Shown here piece by piece: positions 43,065 through 51,877 of a stretch of DNA of 64,000 nucleotides. The notes beneath the pieces were generated by a model that saw nothing but the letters and a program-made list of their open reading frames with translations, did no database searches and was not told where the DNA came from. Position 1 is the stretch's first letter. Every line of letters begins with the position of its first letter. The stretch is from positions 558,001 through 622,000 of the forward strand of contig NZ_LHPI01000001.1 in the NCBI RefSeq assembly GCF_001274785.1. Reading direction: 5' to 3'. The DNA is from Vibrio hepatarius. Lineage in GTDB: Bacteria; Pseudomonadota; Gammaproteobacteria; Enterobacterales; Vibrionaceae. The position numbers and the translations under genes were made by a program.

Positions 43065-44639
43065 ATGACGGATTGGCTAGGTGTTGCAAACCAGTTAGCG
43101 GCAGCGAATGACCTCTCGACACTGATCAGAGTGTTTTGTCATACGTTGACAAATGACTTTAATGCAAAGCGCTGCGTATTTATTGGCGTTACACCAGATG
43201 GTCGCCAATTAGTGACGCTCAACCATGATATTCAGCAAAGTTGGAATGTTGGCGATTTCGTATCGCCACTTGCTCATGTCTTGCAAAGCGGCCAACAGAA
43301 AGTGATCAATTCAGAGCACCTGATCTATTGGCAGGAAGACAAAGCGTTTTCGTCATTGCTGGGTCATGTGGGTGACGGTGATAAGGTACTGATTACGCCT
43401 TTAAAAGATGATGTCAGTGAAGCTAGTGACCATGTGATGGCGTTAGCCGTCTACGTAGTTGACGTTGTTAGTTGGAATAATACTCAGTGGCAAGATAATT
43501 GGAACCTGCATTTTCCTCGCTTTATTGAGCTATACACGCATCATTGGCAAAAATTAAACGAGCTAGAGAAGGCCACCACGCTCAAAGGCAGATTAAGAGA
43601 GTCTTTGAACCTCGTGGAGCAAACTCAGGCTATTTCGAACAAATCAGATCTGATTAAGCAGAATTTGGTCGGTGATAGCGCTTGCATGAAGAAGCTGCGC
43701 GAACAAGTAGCCGTTGCGTCTCAGTCGGATATGACCGTTCTGATACAAAGCGATACCGGTGTCGGTAAAGAGGTCGTTGCGGCCTCTATCCACGAACAAT
43801 CTTCGCGTAGCCGTCAGTCACTTGTCGCTATTAACTGTGCAGCGATTCCAGAGAACCTATTGGAAAGTGAATTGTTTGGCTACAGCAAAGGAGCTTTCTC
43901 CGGAGCAACAACGGACAAAACCGGGCTGATCGCACTCGCGGATGGCGGTACGCTGTTTCTAGATGAAATTGGCGATATGCCATTGATGCTCCAAGCGAAG
44001 CTTTTACGTGTGCTAGAAACTCGAAAGTACAGACCTTTGGGCTCAGATAAGGAAGAAGAGTCTGACTTCAGACTTTTGGCGGCGACGCACGTTGCGTTGC
44101 AAGAAAAGATAGAACAAAAGCTGTTTAGACAAGACTTGTTTTATCGACTTTATCAATTCCCAGTTCATGTTCCTTGTCTCAAAGACCGAGACGATGACAT
44201 TCATATCTTGGCTAAGCACTTTATTGCTAAGTTCAACCAAGATAACAATGCGAATGTGGTCGGTATCCACTTTGAGGTATTAGACGCGTTATCTCAGCAT
44301 GACTTCCCGGGTAATGTGCGTGAGCTACGGAATTTGATTGAGTTTGGTTGTTCGCACGCTAATGACGGTGAACCACTGATGTACAACCATCTATCGCACT
44401 ACCTCAATGCTCAAAACGAATCGGTTGTTGCAGAAAGCAGTGAGGAGTTAGGTGTCGAGGAAGAGCAAGAACTGGTGTCTATTTCAGACTTACGTTCTGC
44501 CGTGAAAGATTACGAATCAAAGATCATTGCGATGCGCCTTAAGCAGTTCAAAGGGAATCGTTCACTTGCAGCGGAAAGCTTGGGTATCCCTAAGCGAACT
44601 CTTGCTGACAAGTGCACCAAAATGGAGATTGTATTGTGA
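43065..44639 (+). CDS. vasH: VasH-type sigma-54-dependent activator
   Basis: A 524-residue enhancer-binding protein that activates RpoN-dependent T6SS genes, chiefly hcp operons in V. cholerae. The ATG at 43065 begins MTDWLGVANQ; the frame is open further upstream inside clpV but that is not coding. Domains are a GAF-like sensor (about 15-160), then a sigma-54 AAA+ domain (about 205-430) with Walker A SDTGVGKE, an intact GAFSGA loop (276-281) and Walker B GGTLFLDEIGDMP. The C-terminal Fis-type helix-turn-helix has NRSLAAESLGIPKRTL. All functional motifs look intact. Its Hcp target genes are outside the window. Confidence 0.95.
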   Translation: MTDWLGVANQLAAANDLSTLIRVFCHTLTNDFNAKRCVFIGVTPDGRQLVTLNHDIQQSWNVGDFVSPLAHVLQSGQQKVINSEHLIYWQEDKAFSSLLGHVGDGDKVLITPLKDDVSEASDHVMALAVYVVDVVSWNNTQWQDNWNLHFPRFIELYTHHWQKLNELEKATTLKGRLRESLNLVEQTQAISNKSDLIKQNLVGDSACMKKLREQVAVASQSDMTVLIQSDTGVGKEVVAASIHEQSSRSRQSLVAINCAAIPENLLESELFGYSKGAFSGATTDKTGLIALADGGTLFLDEIGDMPLMLQAKLLRVLETRKYRPLGSDKEEESDFRLLAATHVALQEKIEQKLFRQDLFYRLYQFPVHVPCLKDRDDDIHILAKHFIAKFNQDNNANVVGIHFEVLDALSQHDFPGNVRELRNLIEFGCSHANDGEPLMYNHLSHYLNAQNESVVAESSEELGVEEEQELVSISDLRSAVKDYESKIIAMRLKQFKGNRSLAAESLGIPKRTLADKCTKMEIVL

Positions 44640-45301
44640 TGATTCATAGAATCTTAGCAATCGCATTGTGCTCGGTATCGAGCTTGTCTTTTGCAGACGC
44701 TACTGCAACAGCGAACTCTGATGTCCTATTACTCGAAAAGGCCAAGCAGTGTATCAACGTGGTTTCTCGTATCGAACGCCTTGAATGTTTTGACGCGGCA
44801 TTTACAGGTCAAGTCGAAAGACCGTTGATTACGAGCGAAATCGTTCGCTCAGAAGCGTGGCAACGTGCAATGGATAGCGAAACAAAGCGTCAGGATGCCC
44901 TTGGATGGATCCGCAACGAAGCTACAGGCTCGCGTGGAACTCAGTCTTTGTGGTTTACGGTAGCGGCATTGCAACCCGAGTCAAGCAATGATACTCCCGT
45001 TATTCTGATGGCGAGTTGTATTAACCGTATTTCTCGTCTTGAACTTGTGCTACCAAAGGCTGCAGAAGGCGCGCGTGCTGAAATTTTTCTAGATAGAGAG
45101 CGTCAGAGATGGACCTACGATGAGCAAGGTTTCGTGCTTCGCTCTGGCCGAGGATTGAGTGCTATCTCGCTGATGCGTCCTATGAAGTCAAAGGATTCCG
45201 TATTAGTAAGATCCAATGCCAAACAGCTCGATGGTTTGGTTTTCCAAACCCCAAACGCTAAACAAAGTATTGGAGAGTTGCAGGAGTTGTGCGGATGGTA
45301 G
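44639..45301 (+). CDS. vasI: T6SS-associated protein VasI (TagO-like)
   Basis: A 220-residue exported protein. The ATG at 44639 shares a base with the vasH stop, and a signal peptide runs to about SLSFA. The N-terminal mature part has CINVVSRIERLECFDAAF, the two-cysteine DUF-type motif of VasI/TagO proteins. The rest is a beta-rich domain with TQSLWFTVAAL and MASCINRISRLELVLP. The exact role is unclear; V. cholerae VCA0118 occupies this position. Confidence 0.88.
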   Translation: MIHRILAIALCSVSSLSFADATATANSDVLLLEKAKQCINVVSRIERLECFDAAFTGQVERPLITSEIVRSEAWQRAMDSETKRQDALGWIRNEATGSRGTQSLWFTVAALQPESSNDTPVILMASCINRISRLELVLPKAAEGARAEIFLDRERQRWTYDEQGFVLRSGRGLSAISLMRPMKSKDSVLVRSNAKQLDGLVFQTPNAKQSIGELQELCGW

Positions 45302-46758
45302 CGTTAGATAACCAAATGCTTGAACCGTCTGATACAGACATGACGGTGCAAAAAATTCGAGCGGCTATTAGTACACCAATCTCTCAAGACAATCCTGTCG
45401 GTGAGCGTGTTATGGATGATCCACTTTTTGACTTTGTTGAAAGCCAAATGATGAAAGTGGGTTCATTGTCTCACGGAGAGGTGCGTTGGAATGAGGTAGA
45501 AACGGCGATTCTGTCTTTGATGGAAAACAAAACCAAAGACTTAAAACTCTTGGTCCATCTACTTCAATGTTTCCAAAGCAATGGCTCGGTCGGTCGCTTT
45601 GTTCTCAGCCTCCAAGTGCTCTCTGATTTTATGAGCCAGTACTGGGAAACGTGCTTTCCTGCTCCGGGTAGCCGTGGTCAATTACCGCGTAAAAAGTACT
45701 TTAATCAAATATCACAGCGCTTTGATGCTGCACTCGATAAGCTCGTTTCAAAACAAGAGTATGTTTCTGAAACCAATCAGCGTGAGCTAAAAGGAGCCTT
45801 AGCACTGTTCCAACAAGTGACCAATGAAGCTGGCGTTGAAGGCGAAGAATCCCTGTTGTTCATCCGAAAGGCAGAGCGTTGGTTAGAGTCATGTGCGCTG
45901 GTGGATTCAAGCGCTCAGAGCAATAGCAACACTCAAAGTTCAGCTTCTGCCAATGACTCAAGCGAATTTTCGCCTGCAAGTACAGTTGCTGTTGATACCA
46001 GTAATGACAAAGCAACCAAAGAGTCATTAAAAAAAGTTGCAGACTACTTAGCCGAGTTTGAGCACGGATATGCGCAAAGTATCCGGTTAAGACGGTTTGC
46101 GATTTGGATGTCGATTACTACGCCTCCCGATGCAAACGCGCAAGGAGAAACGCCTTTACGAGCAATGGCAGCAGATCGAGTTAATGAATATCTTGAACAG
46201 TCTCAGGCTAGACCGGATCTGGCATTGTGGAGAAAGGTAGAACAGAGCTTAACTAATGCACCTTTCTGGTTTGATGGCCAATACCTTAGTGCGCAAATTG
46301 CCACAAAGCTAGGTAAGGCCGAATGGGCGAGTGCCATTCTTGAGGAAACACAAAACTTCTTATCGCGCGTTCCAGAACTTGCGGATATGAGCTTTAAAGG
46401 TGGCACGCCATTTTTGAGTAAAGATACGCGTGAATGGCTCGCCTCCAACGAGAAAGTTAACGCTATCTCTAGTGTCAGTAGTTGGGACGATAAGCGTCAA
46501 GAGGCGATCACATTAGCCAAAGAGGGTGGTCTATCTGTTGCGATGGCGATGTTAAATGACGGACTTGCAACAGCAAGCGAACCTAGAGATCAGTTTTATT
46601 GGCGATTGATCTCTGCAGACTTATTGGCGAATCAAGGACTTGATGCGATTGCACGTCAGCATTATCAGTCACTTTATAAAATGGCGTTGGAATCAAGCGT
46701 TCAAGACTGGGAACCAACGCTCATTAATCAATTAGAAAAAATCGTTGTTACGGAATAA
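45295..46758 (+). CDS. tssA: T6SS protein TssA (VasJ/ImpA family)
   Basis: A 487-residue protein that organises tail assembly at the baseplate or the distal end. The ATG at 45295 has AGGAG nine bases upstream and overlaps vasI by 7 bases; the GTG at 45289 lies too close to the same AGGAG. It has an ImpA N-terminal domain (about 40-150, with DFMSQYWETCFPAPG.. RGQLPRKKYFNQI pattern), a Ser/Asn-rich linker (about 205-235) and a C-terminal VasJ domain of helical repeats ending in EPTLINQLEKIV. Confidence 0.92.
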   Translation: MVALDNQMLEPSDTDMTVQKIRAAISTPISQDNPVGERVMDDPLFDFVESQMMKVGSLSHGEVRWNEVETAILSLMENKTKDLKLLVHLLQCFQSNGSVGRFVLSLQVLSDFMSQYWETCFPAPGSRGQLPRKKYFNQISQRFDAALDKLVSKQEYVSETNQRELKGALALFQQVTNEAGVEGEESLLFIRKAERWLESCALVDSSAQSNSNTQSSASANDSSEFSPASTVAVDTSNDKATKESLKKVADYLAEFEHGYAQSIRLRRFAIWMSITTPPDANAQGETPLRAMAADRVNEYLEQSQARPDLALWRKVEQSLTNAPFWFDGQYLSAQIATKLGKAEWASAILEETQNFLSRVPELADMSFKGGTPFLSKDTREWLASNEKVNAISSVSSWDDKRQEAITLAKEGGLSVAMAMLNDGLATASEPRDQFYWRLISADLLANQGLDAIARQHYQSLYKMALESSVQDWEPTLINQLEKIVVTE

Positions 46759-46773
46759 TACAAGGTCAGAACC

Positions 46774-49700
46774 ATGAGAAAGTTTATCTCCGGCTTACTT
46801 AAAAAAATAGCGTCGAGCTTTAAATCCGCTATTCCAGTTTTGTTGATCGCATTGTGCGTTTTAACACTAGTCGCGATCTGGTGGGCAGGACCGATGTTCG
46901 AATACGAACAAACCAAACCACTGGCTTCAATTTTGTCTCGTGCCATTGCGAGCGTTATCTTTGTACTTTTATGTCTCGTGGTTTGGGGCTTCTATCAGTG
47001 GAATACGCTTAATAAGTTCAAAGCAACGCAAAAGCGTGAAGACCAAATCAAAGTTGACCCGCTTCTTGTCTATGAAGAAAGACAAGAGGCTGAGCTAAAT
47101 CGCGTTATGGTCAACATGAAAGAGAACCTCAACCAACGAAATTACTTATATACACTGCCTTGGTACCTTGTACTAGGCATGGAAAATATGGGTAAGACCA
47201 GTCTTATTAACCGTTCAGGACAAAACTACGTTTTTTCGTCGGTGATGAAAGCGTCAAGCGGCAAAACCAGCGAAAACCCTTATAGCTTCGACTGGTGGAT
47301 TGGTGAAAAAGCGGTGCTAATTGATCCTGATGGTGAACTGCTGACGCAAGGGTTTAAAGACGAAAACAATGACGGTCAAATGGAACGCCGCCTATGGCTT
47401 CACTTTATTGATTGGTTGGAGCGTACTCGTAGCAGACGTCCTTTAAATGGTGTAGTGATAGCGGTTGATGTGGCGAACTTAGCCTCGGGTAACACTTCTG
47501 AGCGTAAAGCGTATGCCACTTTGTTGCGTGCGCGTCTACGTGAGTTGATGGAGACGCTTTCTACGCGCATGCCTGTGTACGTTACGTTGACAAAAATGGA
47601 CCTATTGGATGGCTTTGATGCGTACTTTAGACATTACCCAAAGAGTAAGCGTGACGAAGTGCTTGGTTTCACGTTCTCACTCGATTCTGTTGATGATGTA
47701 GACAAATGGTTAGAAGAGTTCTCTCATGACTATAGCCGATTTGTCGACCGCGTTAATGATTCCCTGACTAAATCATTACTGGAAACTGCTAGCAATGAGG
47801 ACCGTAGAAAAATCTACAGCTTTGCTCGTCAGTTATCAGGGCTAAAAGAAGTTCTACACGACTTTCTTACCGACGCATTTGGCAGTGATCAGTTCTCAAC
47901 CTCAGCATTGGTACGTGGCGTGTACTTCACGTCTGTTTTCCAACAAGGTGTGCCGTCGAATGCGTTTGATGACGCAGCATCACGTCGTTATGGGCTGAAT
48001 CACGCCATCAACCGGGCGCAAGATGCTGCTAACTCGACGGTTTATTTTACAAGCAAACTGTTTAGCCAAATTATCTACCCTGAGGCGGGTTTGGCATCTG
48101 ACAACTTCCGTGTCGCTAAGCAAAAGCGCAGAATCGTTGCACTGTCGAATGTGGTTTGTTTAGTCGCAAGTGCGTTGCTTATTGGCGCATGGCATAACTA
48201 CTACATCAAGAACGTCAACCAAGCTGACGCTGTGTTGGCCAAAGTGAACGAGTTCCGCGACAGTTACCCTGAAGAACATGCATCTCTGACGCAGAAGGAG
48301 ATGATGCAAGTGTTGGATACGATTCGAGACGCAACGTTGGAAGTGGGTTTCTTCCGTGATAAACCAAAGTACATTTCGGATATGGGGCTTTACCAAGGTC
48401 ACGTGATTGGACCTAAAGTAGAAGAGACTTACTTGGCGTTGTTAGAGTCGCGCTTTATGCCTTTGTTGATGCGCGAGTTGGCCGTTGATATGTCAAACGC
48501 GAAAGACGATGACGAGAAGCTAGAGGTTCTGCGTGTATTCCGCATGATGATCGACAAGAGTGGTCGTTACAAAGATTTCGTCACGGATTACTTTGGCAAA
48601 AAATGGCAAACCCAATATTTAGGTGACCGTGTCACGCAAGAAAGTTTGGTTGGACACTTAGACTATGCGATGGAACAAACGGATATTGCCGCGCAAGCTA
48701 AGCGTGGTGACGACGTTGCACGCAAAATCATCAAACCATACAAAACGCTAATCGCGAAAACGCAGCAAGAGTTAAGTGGCATGCCAATCGAGCAGCGTGT
48801 TTATCGTAGCTTGAAGCTGAACTCAGCGACTTATCTAGGTGCTCCTGTTAATTTGAAAAACCAAATTGGCCCAGTTTTCGAGCTTGTGTTTGAAGAGCGC
48901 GAAGTGGATAGCAAGAGCTTAATGATCCCGAAAATGCTGACCAAAGAAGGGTATGAAAGCTACTTCCTTGAGCAAGTAGATTCAATTTCTGAGTTGGCGT
49001 TAATCGATAGTTGGGTTCTAGGCCAGTCCAAAGTCTCCGAATTCAGCGCTGCGGATAAAGTTGCGTTGAAAAACAAAATCCTGGCGCTTTATGTGGTCGA
49101 TTACACCAGTGCTTGGCGCAACGCGCTAAACGAAGTGGACGTAAAGTACTTTGTTGATATCAACAATGCGATCATGGTGCTAGAAAACTTGACTGGTAAT
49201 GCGCAGCCGTTTGACCGACTGCTATCGAGCTTAGAAGACAACACACGTTTGTTTGACGACATTCCTGAAAGTAAGGAAGCACGAGAAGAAGTGTTGAAGT
49301 CATCTAAATATAAAGTTGCTTCAATGATCAATACGCCGTTTTCTGACCTTAACGCGATGTTTGATGCGAGAGGCAAGCAACCTGCATACTTTGATGAAGT
49401 TCAGAACTCTGTGGTTCAATTGCTTTACTACTTAAAAGCAATTCAAGATGCTCCAGACGCTGGTCGCGCAGCATTGGAAGCGACTCGAGCGAGATTAAGC
49501 TTGAGTAACGCTGACCCGATTTACGCGCTAAAACGTATTGCTTCTGGTCTGCCAAGTCCGTTAGATAGCATGATCAACAAAATTGCTGACGAGAGTTGGT
49601 ATGTGGTGAAACAAGAAGCGGTCAAGCACTTAGAAGCGCGCTGGCAACGTGAAGTCTATGGTGAGTTTGAACAGAAGTTTGCCGACCGCTATCCGTTTAA

Positions 49701-50322
49701 TCCTTCGTCAAAACAGGATGTGGATCTGCGTGAGTTTGAAAGCTTCTTCTCACCTACGGGCACTCTGGCAAGCTTTTACAACAATCAACTGAAGATGTTT
49801 ATCGATGAAAACATCTCATTGAGTGACTCTTCTTTAGAGCAATCATTGATTCGTAGCGACGTTATCTCTCAGCTAAGCCAAGCGCAGAAAATTGGAGATG
49901 CGTTCTTTAACCGCAAAGGTATTTTGGATGTGAATTTCTCTTTGGAGCCAATACGTCTTAGCTCGAATAAACGTCGTGTCGTAGTGAACGTTGATGGTCA
50001 GTTTGTAGAGTACAGCCATGGTCCAAGGCATTCGGTGGGGCTGATTTGGCCAAATACTTTACGTGATAGCGCACAGTCGAAGATGACGCTGGTACCCAAT
50101 CAGTCTAACTCTTCACCACGCAGTATCGTGCGTAAAGGTCCATGGTCACTGTTCCGCTTACTGGATAGCAGTGAAGTCGTCGGGGGGACGGAGTCTTCAG
50201 TGGATTACAACGTGAAACTGGATAAAGGTGAGTTTGCATTTAGGATCTCTACAGACGCATCGAGTAACTTGTTCCGCGAAAGAATGCTTCACTCATTCCG
50301 TCTATCAGAAACACTTTATTAA
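46774..50322 (+). CDS. tssM: T6SS inner-membrane core protein TssM (VasK/IcmF)
   Basis: The 1182-residue scaffold of the trans-envelope complex. Transmembrane helices lie at about 20-39, 52-72 and 458-477. The cytoplasmic NTPase-like domain between them has an intact Walker A GMENMGKTS (135-143) and PVYVTLTKMDLLDGF. The large periplasmic part contains the IcmF-related domain and a C-terminal beta domain (about 1030-1182) that contacts TssJ. Length is typical (1130-1200). It is followed 29 bp later by vasL. Confidence 0.96.
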   Translation: MRKFISGLLKKIASSFKSAIPVLLIALCVLTLVAIWWAGPMFEYEQTKPLASILSRAIASVIFVLLCLVVWGFYQWNTLNKFKATQKREDQIKVDPLLVYEERQEAELNRVMVNMKENLNQRNYLYTLPWYLVLGMENMGKTSLINRSGQNYVFSSVMKASSGKTSENPYSFDWWIGEKAVLIDPDGELLTQGFKDENNDGQMERRLWLHFIDWLERTRSRRPLNGVVIAVDVANLASGNTSERKAYATLLRARLRELMETLSTRMPVYVTLTKMDLLDGFDAYFRHYPKSKRDEVLGFTFSLDSVDDVDKWLEEFSHDYSRFVDRVNDSLTKSLLETASNEDRRKIYSFARQLSGLKEVLHDFLTDAFGSDQFSTSALVRGVYFTSVFQQGVPSNAFDDAASRRYGLNHAINRAQDAANSTVYFTSKLFSQIIYPEAGLASDNFRVAKQKRRIVALSNVVCLVASALLIGAWHNYYIKNVNQADAVLAKVNEFRDSYPEEHASLTQKEMMQVLDTIRDATLEVGFFRDKPKYISDMGLYQGHVIGPKVEETYLALLESRFMPLLMRELAVDMSNAKDDDEKLEVLRVFRMMIDKSGRYKDFVTDYFGKKWQTQYLGDRVTQESLVGHLDYAMEQTDIAAQAKRGDDVARKIIKPYKTLIAKTQQELSGMPIEQRVYRSLKLNSATYLGAPVNLKNQIGPVFELVFEEREVDSKSLMIPKMLTKEGYESYFLEQVDSISELALIDSWVLGQSKVSEFSAADKVALKNKILALYVVDYTSAWRNALNEVDVKYFVDINNAIMVLENLTGNAQPFDRLLSSLEDNTRLFDDIPESKEAREEVLKSSKYKVASMINTPFSDLNAMFDARGKQPAYFDEVQNSVVQLLYYLKAIQDAPDAGRAALEATRARLSLSNADPIYALKRIASGLPSPLDSMINKIADESWYVVKQEAVKHLEARWQREVYGEFEQKFADRYPFNPSSKQDVDLREFESFFSPTGTLASFYNNQLKMFIDENISLSDSSLEQSLIRSDVISQLSQAQKIGDAFFNRKGILDVNFSLEPIRLSSNKRRVVVNVDGQFVEYSHGPRHSVGLIWPNTLRDSAQSKMTLVPNQSNSSPRSIVRKGPWSLFRLLDSSEVVGGTESSVDYNVKLDKGEFAFRISTDASSNLFRERMLHSFRLSETLY

Positions 50323-50351
50323 TAATACTGGGAATGGTTAAAGGTTAGTTA

Positions 50352-51557
50352 GTGACAACAAATGTCTATATAAACCAAAGTGTGTTTACGGTCGGAAGTC
50401 AATCAACATTGTTGAGGGAAAACGACACTTACCACAAAATAAAAGACTCAATAAATAGCCGTACTAGCTTTCTATTTGGTGTAACTCACTGGGAAGAGGT
50501 GCACGATATGTGCACCTCACTCGGTACAACAGATGGACTGGATTTTCTAACTTCAAGTTATTACTCGGTTGCTTCGCTAAAGGTGCTCGGACTAAAAGGT
50601 TTGGCTGACGGTTTAGAGTTAATGCTTGCTTGCTACGCTCAGGATATTGAACACAAAGAACTCACGTCTCATCGTAAAAAAGAGATGATCGAGTGGATGA
50701 TTAGTAAGGTGCTTAGCGATTTAAAAGTAGCTAACCCTAACAAAGAGTCGCTTCGCGAACTGTATCGCTGTGAACGAGCGTTGCAAGAACTGTATGAACT
50801 CTGTAAACGCTACCAGCCTGAAGAGTTGCCTAATATTGAATCTGTCGCTTTCATTATCTTTGAGTACATCGATGCGCTGGAAACAGCGGAATCAAAAGTA
50901 TCAACGAGTGACAGCGCGCAAAAGGCAAGTGGCACTCAGAAGTCTGATGTACATCGACCAAAGCGTAAATCGTATCTCAAAAAATCACTCGCTTTTGTGG
51001 TTATGGTCGGCGCGCTGGTTGTCGGTTATTGGTTGTACAACCCACATGTATTTGACGAGATTTTAGGGACTTCAAAAAACACACCTCAAGATTTGATGGT
51101 GTTGATGAAGCGACAAATGAATCAGTCGATATTGCAGTCAAATGCCGATTGGGTAAAAGCGGTTCCTGATATTGAAATGTTTTCGTCTAACAATGATGAA
51201 ATGCAGAAGAGTTTTGAAACTCAACGGGAGCAACTTAAACAATACAGTGCTGAACAGGGCAGATTGCTTGACGAAGAACTGGAACGTTTCTATCTTGCAC
51301 GAACAAGTGCAGCTAACATCGCCAAACAAATGCTCGCAAGTGATGCCAACTCCGTTTCAGCTAAAGCCTTAGAAAGCTACGTGTTGAGCCTTTCTCCAAT
51401 ATACGCGCGTTTGGATTACGTCGAAAATTTAATAGAGCAGGGAAGTTACCGTGAAGCGGAAAAAGAGCTGCTAATACTGGACTCTAGAGTTACTCGAATC
51501 GCAAAAGATATGTCGGACAAGCAGATTACTTTGCTTAATCACTCTTTGGCTGATTGA
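50352..51557 (+). CDS. vasL: T6SS-associated protein VasL
   Basis: A 401-residue protein with GTG start. An N-terminal ImpA-like helical domain (about 50-180) precedes a basic segment, one transmembrane helix (about 214-235, SLAFVVMVGALVVGYWLY) and a C-terminal helical VasL domain. The position, last in the cluster, matches V. cholerae VCA0121. TssA-like membrane proteins of this kind may act at the distal sheath end; function here is inferred. Confidence 0.88.
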   Translation: MTTNVYINQSVFTVGSQSTLLRENDTYHKIKDSINSRTSFLFGVTHWEEVHDMCTSLGTTDGLDFLTSSYYSVASLKVLGLKGLADGLELMLACYAQDIEHKELTSHRKKEMIEWMISKVLSDLKVANPNKESLRELYRCERALQELYELCKRYQPEELPNIESVAFIIFEYIDALETAESKVSTSDSAQKASGTQKSDVHRPKRKSYLKKSLAFVVMVGALVVGYWLYNPHVFDEILGTSKNTPQDLMVLMKRQMNQSILQSNADWVKAVPDIEMFSSNNDEMQKSFETQREQLKQYSAEQGRLLDEELERFYLARTSAANIAKQMLASDANSVSAKALESYVLSLSPIYARLDYVENLIEQGSYREAEKELLILDSRVTRIAKDMSDKQITLLNHSLAD

Positions 51558-51628
51558 TGGGAAATCACTATCTCTCAGCTAAACCTCATTTCACTATCGC
51601 ATAAGCTAACCTAGCGTTTCATTATCCG

Positions 51629-51654
51629 AAGAAGGTCCGAGTGAGGACCTTCTT
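51629..51654 (+). terminator. Probable terminator of the T6SS operon
   Basis: A perfect 10-bp stem AAGAAGGTCC / GGACCTTCTT with a 6-base loop, 72 bp after vasL. There is no strong T tract. The rest of 51558-51877 is AT-rich and should hold the promoter of the kinase operon: two TTGACA hexamers lie at 51807-51812 and 51823-51828, but neither has a good -10 at standard spacing. Confidence 0.55.
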
Positions 51655-51877
51655 ACAACCGAAGTGCTAGGTTGGTTCCTCTCAAATTATTATCGAACTG
51701 TTACTTTATCGTTCTTACTTTGTGTAGTCCTTTGGTGATTGTCGTGTAGGAATGTTCGCACGAGAATAACAAAAATATAACTAAAACAAATAATTAAGAT
51801 ATATTATTGACATGAGACTAAGTTGACATTTTTTCGTTAAGATTTAGATTGAGCTTCCAATATTCGAGGAAGTTCAC

